Below, piece by piece: positions 1 through 10,400 of a stretch of DNA of 64,000 nucleotides. The position numbers and the translations under genes were made by a program. Within the stretch, counting starts at the first letter, position 1; each line of letters opens with the position of its first letter. The notes below the pieces were generated by a model, which was given only the letters and a program-made list of their open reading frames with translations, was not told where the DNA came from and did not search any database. The stretch is from Jaenimonas drosophilae (Eukaryota; Euglenozoa; Kinetoplastea; Trypanosomatida; Trypanosomatidae): the NCBI GenBank assembly GCA_030849065.1, contig JASAON010001659.1, positions 62,001 through 126,000 of the forward strand, read 5' to 3'.

Positions 1-1092
1 GCTGTATTTGGGCACGACCCATCCAAGAGCAAGACGAGCTCCCCATCTTCGGCCACGGGCAAGTACATGCCAGCTGGTAGTCGGTACGGCCGCACAACAT
101 TTGCTTCTGGTGGCAGCGGTAGCCCCACGACAACGCCCCAAGCTTCACTCCTCGGTGGCCTCCGCCATCTTCGACTTCATTTGTGCAGTGGGCGAATGAG
201 TGGTGCGGCAGCACCCACACCCCGTCCGGATGTTTTGGACGTACTTGGCTATCGCGCCATCTTCACGATTCTTGCCATCATGAACTGGGAGGCCCCTGTG
301 GGATTGTGGGCGCGGGCACTGGCCACTGAGGAGACGTCGTCGGGTACAAGCCCAGCTGGACGTCGGTTGGTGGTTGTGAGTGGGTCCCTCTTCTTCACCC
401 GCGAAGTCACCGTCCAGGGTAGTCCTTCTTCCCCGACGGCCGCCAAGAAGACCCCGCGAGCCCAGACACGCACCGACGTTGTGGAGGCTACCTTCTTCCT
501 CGCACTGCGCGAGGTTGAAGCTCAGAGCCTCACCATCACAGGGACGGAGGGCCACCTTCACATTCCCGACCCCATCTTCCCCACCACCGCCCCATCAACG
601 GAGGCGGAAGCAGCCCACGTGATGCTTCCGCAGCCAACACCGGCTCCACAGCCCGTGGCGGTGGACCAACCGGCCGACACTGTGGCGCCCGAGACGAAGA
701 CGCCGGTACGGGAGTACCGACCCACCTTCATTCACCACGACATCCCGGTGGATGCGCCGCCCGGAGGACGAAGGCGCATCACGCACGAGATACCGCTCTT
801 CGATGCGGATGCCAGTGCGGCGGAGCTCTCCTTCCCCGACGACCGCATGTGGCGCTCGGCGCGGGACCTCCTCAAGGCGTCCACCACCTATGGCGGCTAT
901 GGAGGGTCCTCGGCCTACTCCCCCTACGGTCGCGGAGGTGGATATGGGGCCTACCGTTATGGAGGCACGAGCTCGTCACCCGCTCGCCAGCGCTTCTCCG
1001 TGGCTGACACGACGAAACAGATGGACGACCTACAACATCTGTGGCTGGTTGCTCGTGTGCTGGAAAGCCTTCGCGACTCCGCGCAGCGCTAG
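1..1092 (+). CDS. Hypothetical protein, 5' end outside window
   Basis: The frame is open from base 1 with no stop upstream of the first ATG (67), so the real start may lie outside the window; ATGs at 67 and 196 are alternatives. I recognise no family. The middle carries a hydrophobic stretch around bases 240-300 (VLGYRAIFTILAIMNWE) that could be a buried helix or a weak membrane segment. It is followed by a proline- and threonine-rich linker. Near the C-terminus is a glycine/tyrosine-rich low-complexity tract (bases about 885-975; pattern YGGYGG, GRGGGYGAYRYGG) of the kind found in RNA-associated or condensate-forming proteins. That comparison is only compositional. It is the first gene of the plus-strand array, about 400 bp upstream of the Dib1 homologue. 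Confidence 0.6.
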   Translation, partial: AVFGHDPSKSKTSSPSSATGKYMPAGSRYGRTTFASGGSGSPTTTPQASLLGGLRHLRLHLCSGRMSGAAAPTPRPDVLDVLGYRAIFTILAIMNWEAPVGLWARALATEETSSGTSPAGRRLVVVSGSLFFTREVTVQGSPSSPTAAKKTPRAQTRTDVVEATFFLALREVEAQSLTITGTEGHLHIPDPIFPTTAPSTEAEAAHVMLPQPTPAPQPVAVDQPADTVAPETKTPVREYRPTFIHHDIPVDAPPGGRRRITHEIPLFDADASAAELSFPDDRMWRSARDLLKASTTYGGYGGSSAYSPYGRGGGYGAYRYGGTSSSPARQRFSVADTTKQMDDLQHLWLVARVLESLRDSAQR

Positions 1093-1489
1093 GCTTTGCT
1101 GGAGTTGTGCCAGCGTTGATAGATCTTCATGCGTGTGGGTACGAGAACCGCATGATTGGATTTGTGTTGTTGTTTGGAAAACTGTGTGGCGTTTTTGTAC
1201 TCCGCTGCCGGTATCTCCGTCCTACTCACTCACTTCTTGCAATGGAAGCTGGCTACTCTGTCTGGCTGCTGGTGTATTCGTCCACAATCATTCATCACAA
1301 TGACTGCTGCAAATCTTCAATTGTTTCTTGTTCGCGTCTCCGCTTTCTTTATTTTTCTGGAAGCCCTTGCCGATCTCCTCAATTGGTCGGCCACCCCACA
1401 CACGCACTCCATCCGTTCCACCACTGGTCCACCCACCACATCGATCGTGAGGGAGTGTAAGAGGAGATCATCTGCGTGGCACTGGGACG
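1093..1489 (+). other. Intergenic/UTR spacer
   Basis: No convincing gene. T-rich and pyrimidine-rich stretches (for example 1318-1350 and 1400-1435) fit the polypyrimidine tracts used for trans-splicing of the downstream mRNA. Confidence 0.5.
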
Positions 1490-2041
1490 ATGGAGGTGTT
1501 GCCGCATCTGCGCACCGCCTGGGACGTGGACCGGCGGATTGTGCTGGATTCCGCTGACAAGTTGGTCCTCGTACGATTTAGTGGATTCGAGCACAGTTCA
1601 TCCGACGTACGCGCTGGCAGCAGCACCAACACATCATCCAGCCTCGGCCAAAAGCGAGAGCGGAGCTCTGATGATGAGATGGAGGCTGGGATGGAGCACC
1701 AACTCCGTACTCGGCAGATGGACGAGCTCCTCACCATCTTGGCACCAAAGGTCCGGAAGTACTGCACCATCTTCCTTGTTGATACCAACGAGGTGCCTCA
1801 ATTCAATGAGATGTATGAGCTCGGGCATGATAAGGATCCATTTGCCATTCTCTTCTTCTACCGGAACACGCACATCCGTGTGGATGCCGGAACGGGAAAC
1901 AACAACAAGATCAATTTCTTCGCCTTCGAGGACTACACCGACTTTTTACCACTGGTGGATGCAGCCTACCGAGCTGGGAAGCTGGGCAAGCATCTGGCCA
2001 GCTGCGATCGTACCTTCTCCACTGTTTCCATTCGGCGATGA
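1490..2041 (+). CDS. DIB1: U5 snRNP 15-kDa protein (Dib1/Dim1/TXNL4A family)
   Basis: A 183-residue thioredoxin-fold protein of the Dim1 family, a component of the U5 and U4/U6.U5 tri-snRNP needed for spliceosome activation in the nucleus. Seen in the sequence: the N-terminal LPHLRTAWDVDRRI segment, the central IFLVDTNEVPQFNEMYEL strand-loop, and the family signature TGNNNKINFFAFED near residues 138-151, all in the expected order. The family is usually about 140-150 residues. This copy is longer because about 30 Ser/Asp/Glu-rich residues are inserted after RFSGFEHSS (about bases 1595-1690), where the thioredoxin active-site loop would lie. Dim1 proteins lack the redox CxxC pair, so the insertion need not abolish function. 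The ATG at 1490 aligns with the family N-terminus. In kinetoplastids this protein would serve both trans-splicing and rare cis-splicing. Confidence 0.88.
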   Translation: MEVLPHLRTAWDVDRRIVLDSADKLVLVRFSGFEHSSSDVRAGSSTNTSSSLGQKRERSSDDEMEAGMEHQLRTRQMDELLTILAPKVRKYCTIFLVDTNEVPQFNEMYELGHDKDPFAILFFYRNTHIRVDAGTGNNNKINFFAFEDYTDFLPLVDAAYRAGKLGKHLASCDRTFSTVSIRR

Positions 2042-2417
2042 GGTACCTGCGTCTGTGTGGTATATGAAGATGGTGTGCGGCATCCATCATCTGCCCACTC
2101 CTCTTGATTGGTACGGATCAGTACCACACCTTGTGTATGTGTGTGTGTGTGTGTGTCTGTGTCTGTGTGTGTAGCTTGATGCTACCCCAACCTAAACAAG
2201 CAACACCACGTTTTATTATGTATTGTTGCCATGCATCTACAACTGTTGCTCTACTTGCACATATTCTATCACGTCCTCTGTTGCCTGACAAGATCTCACA
2301 CCCGTTGCCTATAGACGGTGGCCCTACCTGCACCCACATCGCAGACTCATCATCACCATCATCATATATCACATAATTTATTCGAAACATTGCAACTCTA
2401 TTGAAGCTCTTCCAATC
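2042..2417 (+). other. Intergenic spacer with TG-dinucleotide repeat
   Basis: No gene. A (TG)n-rich tract occupies about 2132-2174, directly after the Dib1 gene. A CATCATCACCATC-like stretch near 2346-2365 and pyrimidine-rich sequence precede the next start codon. Confidence 0.6.
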
Positions 2418-3416
2418 ATGCCACCTCGTCAGAGCTTCCTACTGCTCGCTGTGTTGGCCTGTGTGGTGCTCATGCTGCCACACACATCTGCCTCATCCTG
2501 CACGGCGTTGGTCAAGGAGTACCTTCATGAGATCCACGCGTCCCGCAGGCCCGTATCCAAGCGCGTGGATGCCGCACGCGAGCACTTCAACGAGGTACGC
2601 ACGAGCGGAACCTCGGGTGAGGCAGATGCCCGCGCAAAGCTCCAGGAGGCGGAGAAGGCCTTGGCAGCCTTTGACGCTGCCGTCGTTGATAAGTACGGCC
2701 GCCACCTCCCCCGCACCTGCATCGATGAGCTTCAGGAGGAGGTGCAGGCTCTCCCTCCCCTCAATAGCGACCACGTCCTCCTCCTCGCCTTTCAAGGGAT
2801 GCATCGCGTTCTCTGGTACCATCTCCGCCTTCACTGGAACATTCTTCGTGGGGTGATGGACCACAATCTCCACGGGTGGTACCCGATGCTCGACCGCTTC
2901 CGGTTGAGCTGCAACGCCTTCTTCGACAAGGCGCACGACTGCTATGACCTAGCTCACCCACTGGACGCCAGCGGCCAACGCCACACCCTTCCCTCCACCC
3001 TTCATGTTGTGCTCTACTCCGTTCAAGGCATGGCCTACGCCTGCGTACCCCTCATTCTGGGTGCGGTACTCCTTGTTTCTCTGGCGATGTTGGCAATTCC
3101 AGCGGGTGTGGTTCTGATCCTGCCGGACCTCATTTATCAAATTTGGGGCCGAATCTTCTTCGCCGCCTTCACCTTTGGCCTCACCGCGCAGGGTGCGGTG
3201 TGGGCAGCTATGATGGAGTACGTGGCCATGTTGATGGGAGGGGAGCTCACGGAGATGAAGGACCGTCTTCTCGATGCTCTCGAGGCGCTCGTGGCGGAGT
3301 CTAACATTAAGTTTTACAATGGAATCATCGCCGCCTTCACCCTCATCTACCCACTCATGATGATTGGGGTGGTGTTGCTGAGTTGGATCCTCACCCGATG
3401 CTGCCACCGGGATTAG
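2418..3416 (+). CDS. Hypothetical secretory-pathway multi-span membrane protein
   Basis: A 332-residue protein not assigned to a family. The N-terminus has a clear signal peptide: residues 2-24 are hydrophobic (FLLLAVLACVVLMLP) and are followed by a small-residue cleavage region (HTSASS). Residues about 30-130 are charged and helical, with a short heptad-like stretch (AKLQEAEKALAAFD). From about residue 195 there are two or three hydrophobic spans (VPLILGAVLLVSLAMLAIP; VVLILPDLIYQIW; IFFAAFTFGLTAQGAVWAAM). A final span lies at about 303-326 (FTLIYPLMMIGVVLLSWIL) and ends in a short basic tail, CCHRD. The topology suggests an ER or endomembrane protein with a lumenal helical domain. Function unknown. 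Confidence 0.7.
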   Translation: MPPRQSFLLLAVLACVVLMLPHTSASSCTALVKEYLHEIHASRRPVSKRVDAAREHFNEVRTSGTSGEADARAKLQEAEKALAAFDAAVVDKYGRHLPRTCIDELQEEVQALPPLNSDHVLLLAFQGMHRVLWYHLRLHWNILRGVMDHNLHGWYPMLDRFRLSCNAFFDKAHDCYDLAHPLDASGQRHTLPSTLHVVLYSVQGMAYACVPLILGAVLLVSLAMLAIPAGVVLILPDLIYQIWGRIFFAAFTFGLTAQGAVWAAMMEYVAMLMGGELTEMKDRLLDALEALVAESNIKFYNGIIAAFTLIYPLMMIGVVLLSWILTRCCHRD

Positions 3417-3857
3417 TTTTCTGAAGAGAGGATGGATGGTGGCCTCCCATCCACCCACCACAGGGGGGCTGCTTTTAGAATCATGGAATGGAGATGCATC
3501 TCCCCGTGGACGACCCACTCCGCAAACATCTTCTGCCAACGAACGTTGGTGATGAGAAGGAGGGCTTCCGCAGGGAAGGTGTCCGCCAATAACCAGTGTA
3601 GCACCTTCTCGAAAACACGCGTGTGTGGAGGTGAAGAAGATGCAGCAGTAACTCCGCGTGCTCCACACGGAAGCATCAAAATGCACGAAGCCGGTGTTCC
3701 AGAACAACAACATCGCGTTGGTTCAACTCCCTTCATTTCACCATCACTCCAACACTAATCATGCTACTTCACTCACTCTTTCATATTATCATTATCAGCA
3801 GAAACAATTGCTTGACTCTTGATAGGATCAGCGCCAAACGCACTGAGAGAAGCGTAG
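3417..3857 (+). other. Intergenic spacer
   Basis: Short open frames on both strands here lack any recognisable domain. Pyrimidine-rich sequence at about 3725-3800 (CTCACTCTTTCATATT) is a plausible trans-splice region for the exocyst gene. Confidence 0.5.
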
Positions 3858-6800
3858 ATGGCGGACGCACCCCGCAAGCGCGTTGTGCGACGCAAGAAGG
3901 TCTCAACCGCCGATGCCGGCACCGGTCAGGCGATGGCAATGGCTGCATCGCCTCAGCCACCATCACCCACCGATCCACCACGCTCCCGCCTCGTCAAGCG
4001 CAAGGCCGCCCACACTCTCCTGACGATTGGCGAGGAGGAAGGCGGTCAGCCACCGCCACCAACCACAACCCCTGAGGCTCTTCTCCCGCAGAAACCGAAA
4101 CGTGTGCGGGTGAAGGTCCCCGCCCTCGCTAGTCCAGATACCCCGGCGGCAGATGGAGGCGGTGAGGCACCTCCTCGAGTGCGCAAGGTTGTGCGTATTG
4201 CGTCGCCCCCATCCACGGTGGAGATGCCAACGGAGGTGCCGAAGGAGGAGGGGGCCTCTTTTGGTCAACGGGCGCTCGTGGATCGGCCAACCTTTGCCTC
4301 CCCAAACTTCTCTGCCCCGCAGGTGGTCAACGCCCTCACTCAGCGCATCGTCCACGACGCGATGCAGCAGCTGGAGCGAGAGGCCAAACGGGGTCTGACG
4401 CACCACACCGCGGAGGAGATGGGCTCTCGCGAGCCCTCCCAAGCGGCGGAGCACGGTGGCGATGAGTTAGCTGACTACCGTCTTGTGGCGGCGGAGCTGT
4501 GTGCTGTACTCGGGGATGCCTCCACAGCTGTGGCGGAGCTCCTCGTGGAGGAGGAGCGTGGCGTGCAGGAGGCAGAGGTGCGATGCAAGCGCGTGGAGAA
4601 GCACCACAAGCATCACCTTGCCACCATTCGTCTTGGGCTGGAGAGCACCTCGGCACGTCTGCAGGAATTTGAGTACCGAGTCACCAACGCCCAGGCCACC
4701 ACGGCCGGCATTGAGCAACATCTTCTGCGCTCCAACACACGAGCGCAGCGAGGCAAGGTGATTGGCCAACTTCTGCGCTTCTACGAAATGTTCCGGCAGC
4801 TGAAGCCAGGGGAGCTGGCGGAGCACCTCAAGGCGCTCTCGGCGGTGCGTACGACCCAACGTGAGGCGAGCACGCGACGATGGCAACAGAGCGCCAATCT
4901 TTCATCCGCCAGCCCAAACTACTTCGCCAATTTGACGGCCGCAGTTGATGATGCATCCAACGATGGTGGCACCTCCCCGCGCCGTGAAGATGAAGGAGCC
5001 GCAAATGTTAGTGGTGGCCGTGTACCCCTCACTGCTACCGAGGCCGCCGCCGTACGCGCTGGGCTCGATCCGCTCTTCGTCTCCCGCAGCTGCACTGAAG
5101 CGCAGGTGGAGTGGTGCCAGCGACTGACGATGCTAACCAAGGGGCTCGGAGACTCCGCCGCGCGTGAGGGCTCTGTTGGGGTCTACGTCAAGTGGCTCAC
5201 AACGGAGCTCGTGAAGGAGCTCTTCCACGTGACGGCCAACTTCAATGAGTTTTACCAGACGGAGCCGCGAGCCGCGGTGCACCTCCCCCGTGGCCGTGCT
5301 TGCCTCCGAACACTGGAGCTCCTCTCACGGCTCTACTCCACCATCTCCAGCTCCAGCGACAACCTCCTCACCGCCTTCTTCAACGCTTCCATTGACCAAC
5401 TGGCAGTCTCCTTCCTGGGCAGCTTCAGCCCCAACGCACCGCCGCAGCAGCCCCCGCTCCCCGCCCCCTCCACAGTGATGATGATGGACTACTTCAAGGA
5501 GAAGATGGAGCCCATGCTGGGGGAGGCCTTCCGGTACGTCATGCACATCATTCGTCGTGAGGCCATCGTCGTGGAAACCATCTTTGGCATGGCCTCTACC
5601 GCACGTCAACAGCTGCTGCACCGCAGCACGGAGCGAGTAGTGAAGCGGTACATCGCGCACCACACCAACTCAGCTCGAGCGATGCTCGAGGATCTGCTGA
5701 AGCAGGAGGCGGCCCTCTCCCCGAGGGCCACCCGACGTTCCTCCCGCCGAGTTGCCGATGCGATGGCGTACTACCATGCCATATCCGCGCGGCTCTTCAT
5801 CTTCTTCCAAGACTACGTTCAGGAGCTATGCACCATCTTCGAGGATAGTGAGGTGGAGTTCCTGAATCAGTACTCGGAGAGCATCTTTGACCAACGCCCA
5901 GCCTACACCACCAAGCGATGGGAGTCAGCCCTACTGCAGCGCTGTCTCACCCAGATTGATGAGAAGTACACCAGACATCTTCACCCCATCCCGGGCGAGG
6001 CCTTCGACATTCGTGATGCGCACATGACCAAGTCCAAGGAGATGCTTCAGGCCTTCATTGACGCCGCGCGCCGCATCTGTGTGTATGGGATGCCGAAGGA
6101 CGTGGCCAACTACCTCCGCGAGCTCATCCAGCTTACCTACACCGCCGTGGGGGGTTTCCTCAACGAGGAACTCCGCAAGACAGAGGATAGTCTGCGTGCC
6201 GACATGGCCAACTGGCGCGTACGCCCCAAGAGTGAAGAGGAGTTGCTGCGACCAAGCAAGACGGAGTCGCAGCACTGCGGCTTTCGTCTGCTTCTCTTTG
6301 TGCAAAGTACGTTAATGAACGTGGGAGACTGCGTCAACTCCATCGTTCTCCCTCTCCTTCCCCGCAAGCCCCAGTTGGCCGGGGAGGTGGAGGAGGTGCG
6401 CACAAAGGCCCTCGAGGCACTCGATGACCGCGCCGAGCGTGTACTAAATTGGTGTATTCAGGCAGTTGTCTCACGCTCGCTCTCCATCCTGCTCCACTAC
6501 CAGGGCAAGAACGACTACTGCCCCAGAGCCGGGGCGGCAGGGACGGATAGCGAGATGGTGGCACCACCCTGTACACGCGCATGTACACTCTTTTGCTACT
6601 ACCTCACCCGTCAATGGGCTGAGGCGAAGGAGTTCCTCCGACTCTCGAATGGGCAGCTCCCACGCAAGATGGAAGGACGGCCGACGGAGGGCGAGAGCTC
6701 CAGCGGAGGGCTTCAGAGCGTGGACTCCATCACCTTTGATGACCAGTCGGTGGCTATCTCCATGATGGCGGTTGGTCGGTCTGTGGCTGAGGCGGAGCGA

Positions 6801-7208
6801 GCTGTTCGGGCTCGGGCACGAACCATGAACATGAATCAGCTGCTGTACGGCGATGGTGGTCCATCCTCTGTCGTACGAACCCTTGGAGTCTGCCTGTACC
6901 GCGGAATCTCCGCACATTTGAAGTCCTTCGTCGCCAACGACCGTGGAGCACTGATCTACAAGCAAGATGTCATGGCCTACAAGGAGGCCATGGGGCCACT
7001 CACTATCACTCCAGGACTGGGCGGGGCCGTTGTGGAGGTCCTCTTCCAGGTACTCCGCGAAACTGGTAGTCTCCTCATCATGCCCCTCGACAATATCAAG
7101 GAAGTGAAGCAGTCAGGTTCACTACGACTGCTGAGCAACGAGGAGAAGATGGCATACCTGCGCATACGGCAGGACGTACGAGATGCCCTCAAGGTGATGG
7201 GGAAGTGA
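3858..7208 (+). CDS. SEC10: Exocyst complex subunit Sec10/EXOC5-like
   Basis: A 1,116-residue protein whose C-terminal 110 residues (from LGVCLYRGISAHLKSF at about residue 1008) follow the Sec10 C-terminus motif by motif: the LGV(x)5-7 HL segment, AYKEAMGPL, the LRETGSLLIMPLDNIKEV helix and a final LRIRQDVRDAL helix. The middle contains the Sec10-like helical segments around YQTEPRAAVHLPRGRACL. Sec10 is one of eight exocyst subunits tethering secretory vesicles to the plasma membrane, which in kinetoplastids is expected at the flagellar pocket. Residues 1-130 are basic and proline-rich (KRVVRRKK; repeated RxRVxxRK clusters) and probably disordered. Residues about 210-320 are coiled coil. It is longer than typical Sec10 (about 700-900) because of this N-terminus and Ser-rich inserts. 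The ATG at 3858 is the first in frame after upstream stops. Confidence 0.8.
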   Translation: MADAPRKRVVRRKKVSTADAGTGQAMAMAASPQPPSPTDPPRSRLVKRKAAHTLLTIGEEEGGQPPPPTTTPEALLPQKPKRVRVKVPALASPDTPAADGGGEAPPRVRKVVRIASPPSTVEMPTEVPKEEGASFGQRALVDRPTFASPNFSAPQVVNALTQRIVHDAMQQLEREAKRGLTHHTAEEMGSREPSQAAEHGGDELADYRLVAAELCAVLGDASTAVAELLVEEERGVQEAEVRCKRVEKHHKHHLATIRLGLESTSARLQEFEYRVTNAQATTAGIEQHLLRSNTRAQRGKVIGQLLRFYEMFRQLKPGELAEHLKALSAVRTTQREASTRRWQQSANLSSASPNYFANLTAAVDDASNDGGTSPRREDEGAANVSGGRVPLTATEAAAVRAGLDPLFVSRSCTEAQVEWCQRLTMLTKGLGDSAAREGSVGVYVKWLTTELVKELFHVTANFNEFYQTEPRAAVHLPRGRACLRTLELLSRLYSTISSSSDNLLTAFFNASIDQLAVSFLGSFSPNAPPQQPPLPAPSTVMMMDYFKEKMEPMLGEAFRYVMHIIRREAIVVETIFGMASTARQQLLHRSTERVVKRYIAHHTNSARAMLEDLLKQEAALSPRATRRSSRRVADAMAYYHAISARLFIFFQDYVQELCTIFEDSEVEFLNQYSESIFDQRPAYTTKRWESALLQRCLTQIDEKYTRHLHPIPGEAFDIRDAHMTKSKEMLQAFIDAARRICVYGMPKDVANYLRELIQLTYTAVGGFLNEELRKTEDSLRADMANWRVRPKSEEELLRPSKTESQHCGFRLLLFVQSTLMNVGDCVNSIVLPLLPRKPQLAGEVEEVRTKALEALDDRAERVLNWCIQAVVSRSLSILLHYQGKNDYCPRAGAAGTDSEMVAPPCTRACTLFCYYLTRQWAEAKEFLRLSNGQLPRKMEGRPTEGESSSGGLQSVDSITFDDQSVAISMMAVGRSVAEAERAVRARARTMNMNQLLYGDGGPSSVVRTLGVCLYRGISAHLKSFVANDRGALIYKQDVMAYKEAMGPLTITPGLGGAVVEVLFQVLRETGSLLIMPLDNIKEVKQSGSLRLLSNEEKMAYLRIRQDVRDALKVMGK

Positions 7209-7315
7209 AACTGCCACACCGCGCGTTGCCAAATCTCTGCTGGAAGCACCACATTGATATGTCCAATACACGATGCTTTTTTCGTCACACTTGTGCACAC
7301 ACTCACGCGTCGTCT

Positions 7316-7350
7316 TACCTCCTCCTCCTCTCAGACCCCCTCCTTCCTAG
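7316..7350 (+). promoter_or_regulatory. Polypyrimidine tract / trans-splice acceptor of cyclase gene 1
   Basis: CT-rich tract TACCTCCTCCTCCTCTCAG continuing to CTTCCTAG, with candidate AG acceptors at 7333-7334 and 7349-7350, about 50-70 bp upstream of the ATG at 7401. Position and composition match kinetoplastid spliced-leader addition sites. The exact site is inferred. Confidence 0.5.
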
Positions 7351-7400
7351 TTCCTCTGTCTTCACTCTACCATTAAGCCATCCAAACACCTTCTTTCACC

Positions 7401-10400
7401 ATGCCCCATATATGGACCCTTCCACCACACGGTCTCATGGCACGATTACCCCTGCTGGCGCTTCTGGTACTCATCCTTGTTGCCAGCTCAGTATCAGCTA
7501 TCACGTTCCAGCTTGGCTCACCTCTTCTTGGAAACATGCCGCCCAGCGACGCCTTTGTCCGCATTCAGCCACTGGTGTACAGCAACTGGCCCAAGTTGAA
7601 TACCAACAGCTACCCTGTGGACTACAGCTACACCTATATCAGTGGAGCGGCATACGTCAGCACAACCTCCTATTCCGCCTACTTCTTCGCCTTCGACAAA
7701 TTTGCCTACGTTGGCTCAGATAGTCAGCTCCCCGTTGATACTATCACAGACGCGAACAGTCAATGTCTTCTCTTCGGTGGGTTCCAGCAACAAATCACGG
7801 CGACAAACGAATTTCAGCCGAATGTGTTCTTTGTTGGCGCACCAACGCCTGCCTCCGTACTCCACATGATGTGGATACTCCTACAGAGTGACCGACTTCC
7901 AATGCAGCTGTCGTACTACCGAATTGTGTCTACTGGTGCGGGGCAAGGCGCCATGGCGGCAGCCACCACGGAGCCCCCTAAGCTGGGCTGCAGCACTGTC
8001 ACGTATCTGGCGTCCCAGACCCAAACTACGGCCGATTTCAACACCCTCATCAACTCTAAGCCACTTGCTCTCTTCATGGCAGGCACACAGCAGCCATATG
8101 ACCAGCATAGCTACACCCAAGACTTTTGTAATGCGGTGTTCAACAGTGCAGTGCTTCAACAAATCAACACGTCCATGTACACAGAGTTCTACATGGAGCC
8201 TGACGTCCTCACCTACTACGGCAGCAACACTCGGGCCTTCCCTCGAAGCAACATCTTTGTATCATCACCAACACCCTCCATCACCCAGACCGCCTACCCT
8301 ATCGTCCAGGGCTTTACCACGGAGATCACCTCCGTTCAGAGCAACTACCTCAGCTCCAACTCTAACTTTGTGGCCAGCATTGCTCTTGCCGGATGGGTTA
8401 CAACGCGTGTTGCGATGCAAAGTGTGATGCAGTACTCCGGTCCCATGTCGGATACTATTCCTTCTCTCAGAGCTGGTATGAACGCCATGCAGAGCGCGTA
8501 CGTACTCCATGATACCTTCTTCGGTACATTTGCCGGAGCTGTAACAGCCTTCGCTCAGGAACAAGGTGCCATCGGCAGTTCAAGCTTTGTTGGCAACGCT
8601 ATGTACTTGAGCCAGATGACTGCACCGACTGCCAATGCACCGAACGGAGACTTCGTGGGAGTACCCAACAGTGAGTACATCTTTGGTCTGGGCAAGACTC
8701 TGCAGCTGAATTCCGGTTACTACCTTGATACCATCACCCTGTACGCCACTGCATACGCTGTGGGTGTGAGTCTGACCGATGACCCTGTCACTGCCTATGT
8801 GTGCGACCAGGCATCTGTCGCGACTGGGGTTGTGCAGAGGACATCGCCGAACACCGTATCGAACCACGGCTACCGTGGCCGCTGTGTGAGCAGCACCACG
8901 GCTGGGATCACTGCCGCACTTGCCGCAGATGTTGCGACATACGTGACTACCAACCTTCTCATTGGCGTGCTTCCCGACGGGTTCGACACATCCAGCAGAT
9001 TTGTTGTGGACCCCATCCCTGCTTCACCCAGTCTTCGTGTTGCTTCCAGCAACATGGTGTATCTCTTCGCCACCCTGGAGCAGCAAATGTATGTGGGTGC
9101 TGTATACCTAAATATGTACCTTAGGGCCAAGCTGGCCTCGACGAAGGTATGTGGCATCGTTCGTGGACCACAGGCAACTGCCATTCTTGACCTGATGAAC
9201 CTGACCATGACGACGTTTGGCATGGAAATGCAGCAAGCAGATATGGTGTCACTGAGCGCTGGGGGGAATATGGTGGCAGCAATCCCTGCCGGGTGTGATG
9301 TTGTGCTGCTAATCGGCATAGCTGGCAACGAGGTGAGCTCACTGCAGGCGTTCCTCGCTTCCAACCCATCCACCTTCGCCTTCGTCGACTTTGATGCTCT
9401 GACCATGAACTACCCGAACTTTGTGACATCCTTTGGCACTACCAATGCGGCAACGAAACTGCTCTTTGCAACGAACCTGCCGTCTTGGACCACAGCCACT
9501 GCGACCACTTCACCGACTGCTGCACGTCAGTTCCTCAATGCCGCTGGCGCCAACTACAACACCCCTGCTGCACTCCGTCAAATGTACGTGTCACTCCTGA
9601 TTGACCAGCTGACAAACAATGGCAACACACAGGCCCTCCCCACCGACCTGCAAACGATCTTCAGCAAGATTGATACAGCCATCACACTTGGTGGCCTAAA
9701 CTTTGGCCCCTTCAACCCCAACGACTGCCTGAGCGTTGCGGGCGTAGAGGAGCCCAATGACTGCCTCGGCAACACTGGAGCACGTGATTTGTTGGTATGG
9801 TCACTGGCATACATGCAGACACCCGGCCGAGGACCACTGACTGCACCAACAACGCCAAGTATGATGTACAATGCATTCTACGTGCATTCGACCTCGAGCA
9901 GCAACGATGTTGTGACGGAGGTCGCTAACACTGCCAAATGCCGTGACTTCAACCCAGAGTCCGTAGCTGGGAGCAGCAGCAGTGGTAGCAACCACTTGGT
10001 GAACCCTTTTGGCGGCAGCAGCAAAGAAGTGAATACCAGGAATAAGAAAGTGCTTGATGGAGTGCTCTTTGCTCTTCTGGGACTGTTACTACTGATCGTG
10101 CTTATTCTCATTCTTGTTGTTTTGTGGTTGTGGGGCTACCTTCGGTGGTGCTGCGCGCCAACTGTCTCCTCTACGAAGGAGAGTGCGAAGGATGCTAAGC
10201 TGTACGAGGCTGTACGGTCCCCCTCGACCAAGGAAGAACTGAGCCGATGCCACACAGTGACTGTTGCAACAGTTGACGTTGCAGCGAGCGTTGCTCTGTG
10301 GACGACTGTGCCACGAGCCATGTCTGCGGCAACGCTTGCTAGTCGTCGTGCTGTGCGTGCCGCAGCTGTGCGACACGGTTGCTATGAGGTGCGCCATCTA

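Noticed and set aside
8265..8564. Antisense frames inside the cyclase genes
   Set aside because: They recur at the same offset in both copies only because the block is duplicated; no domains.
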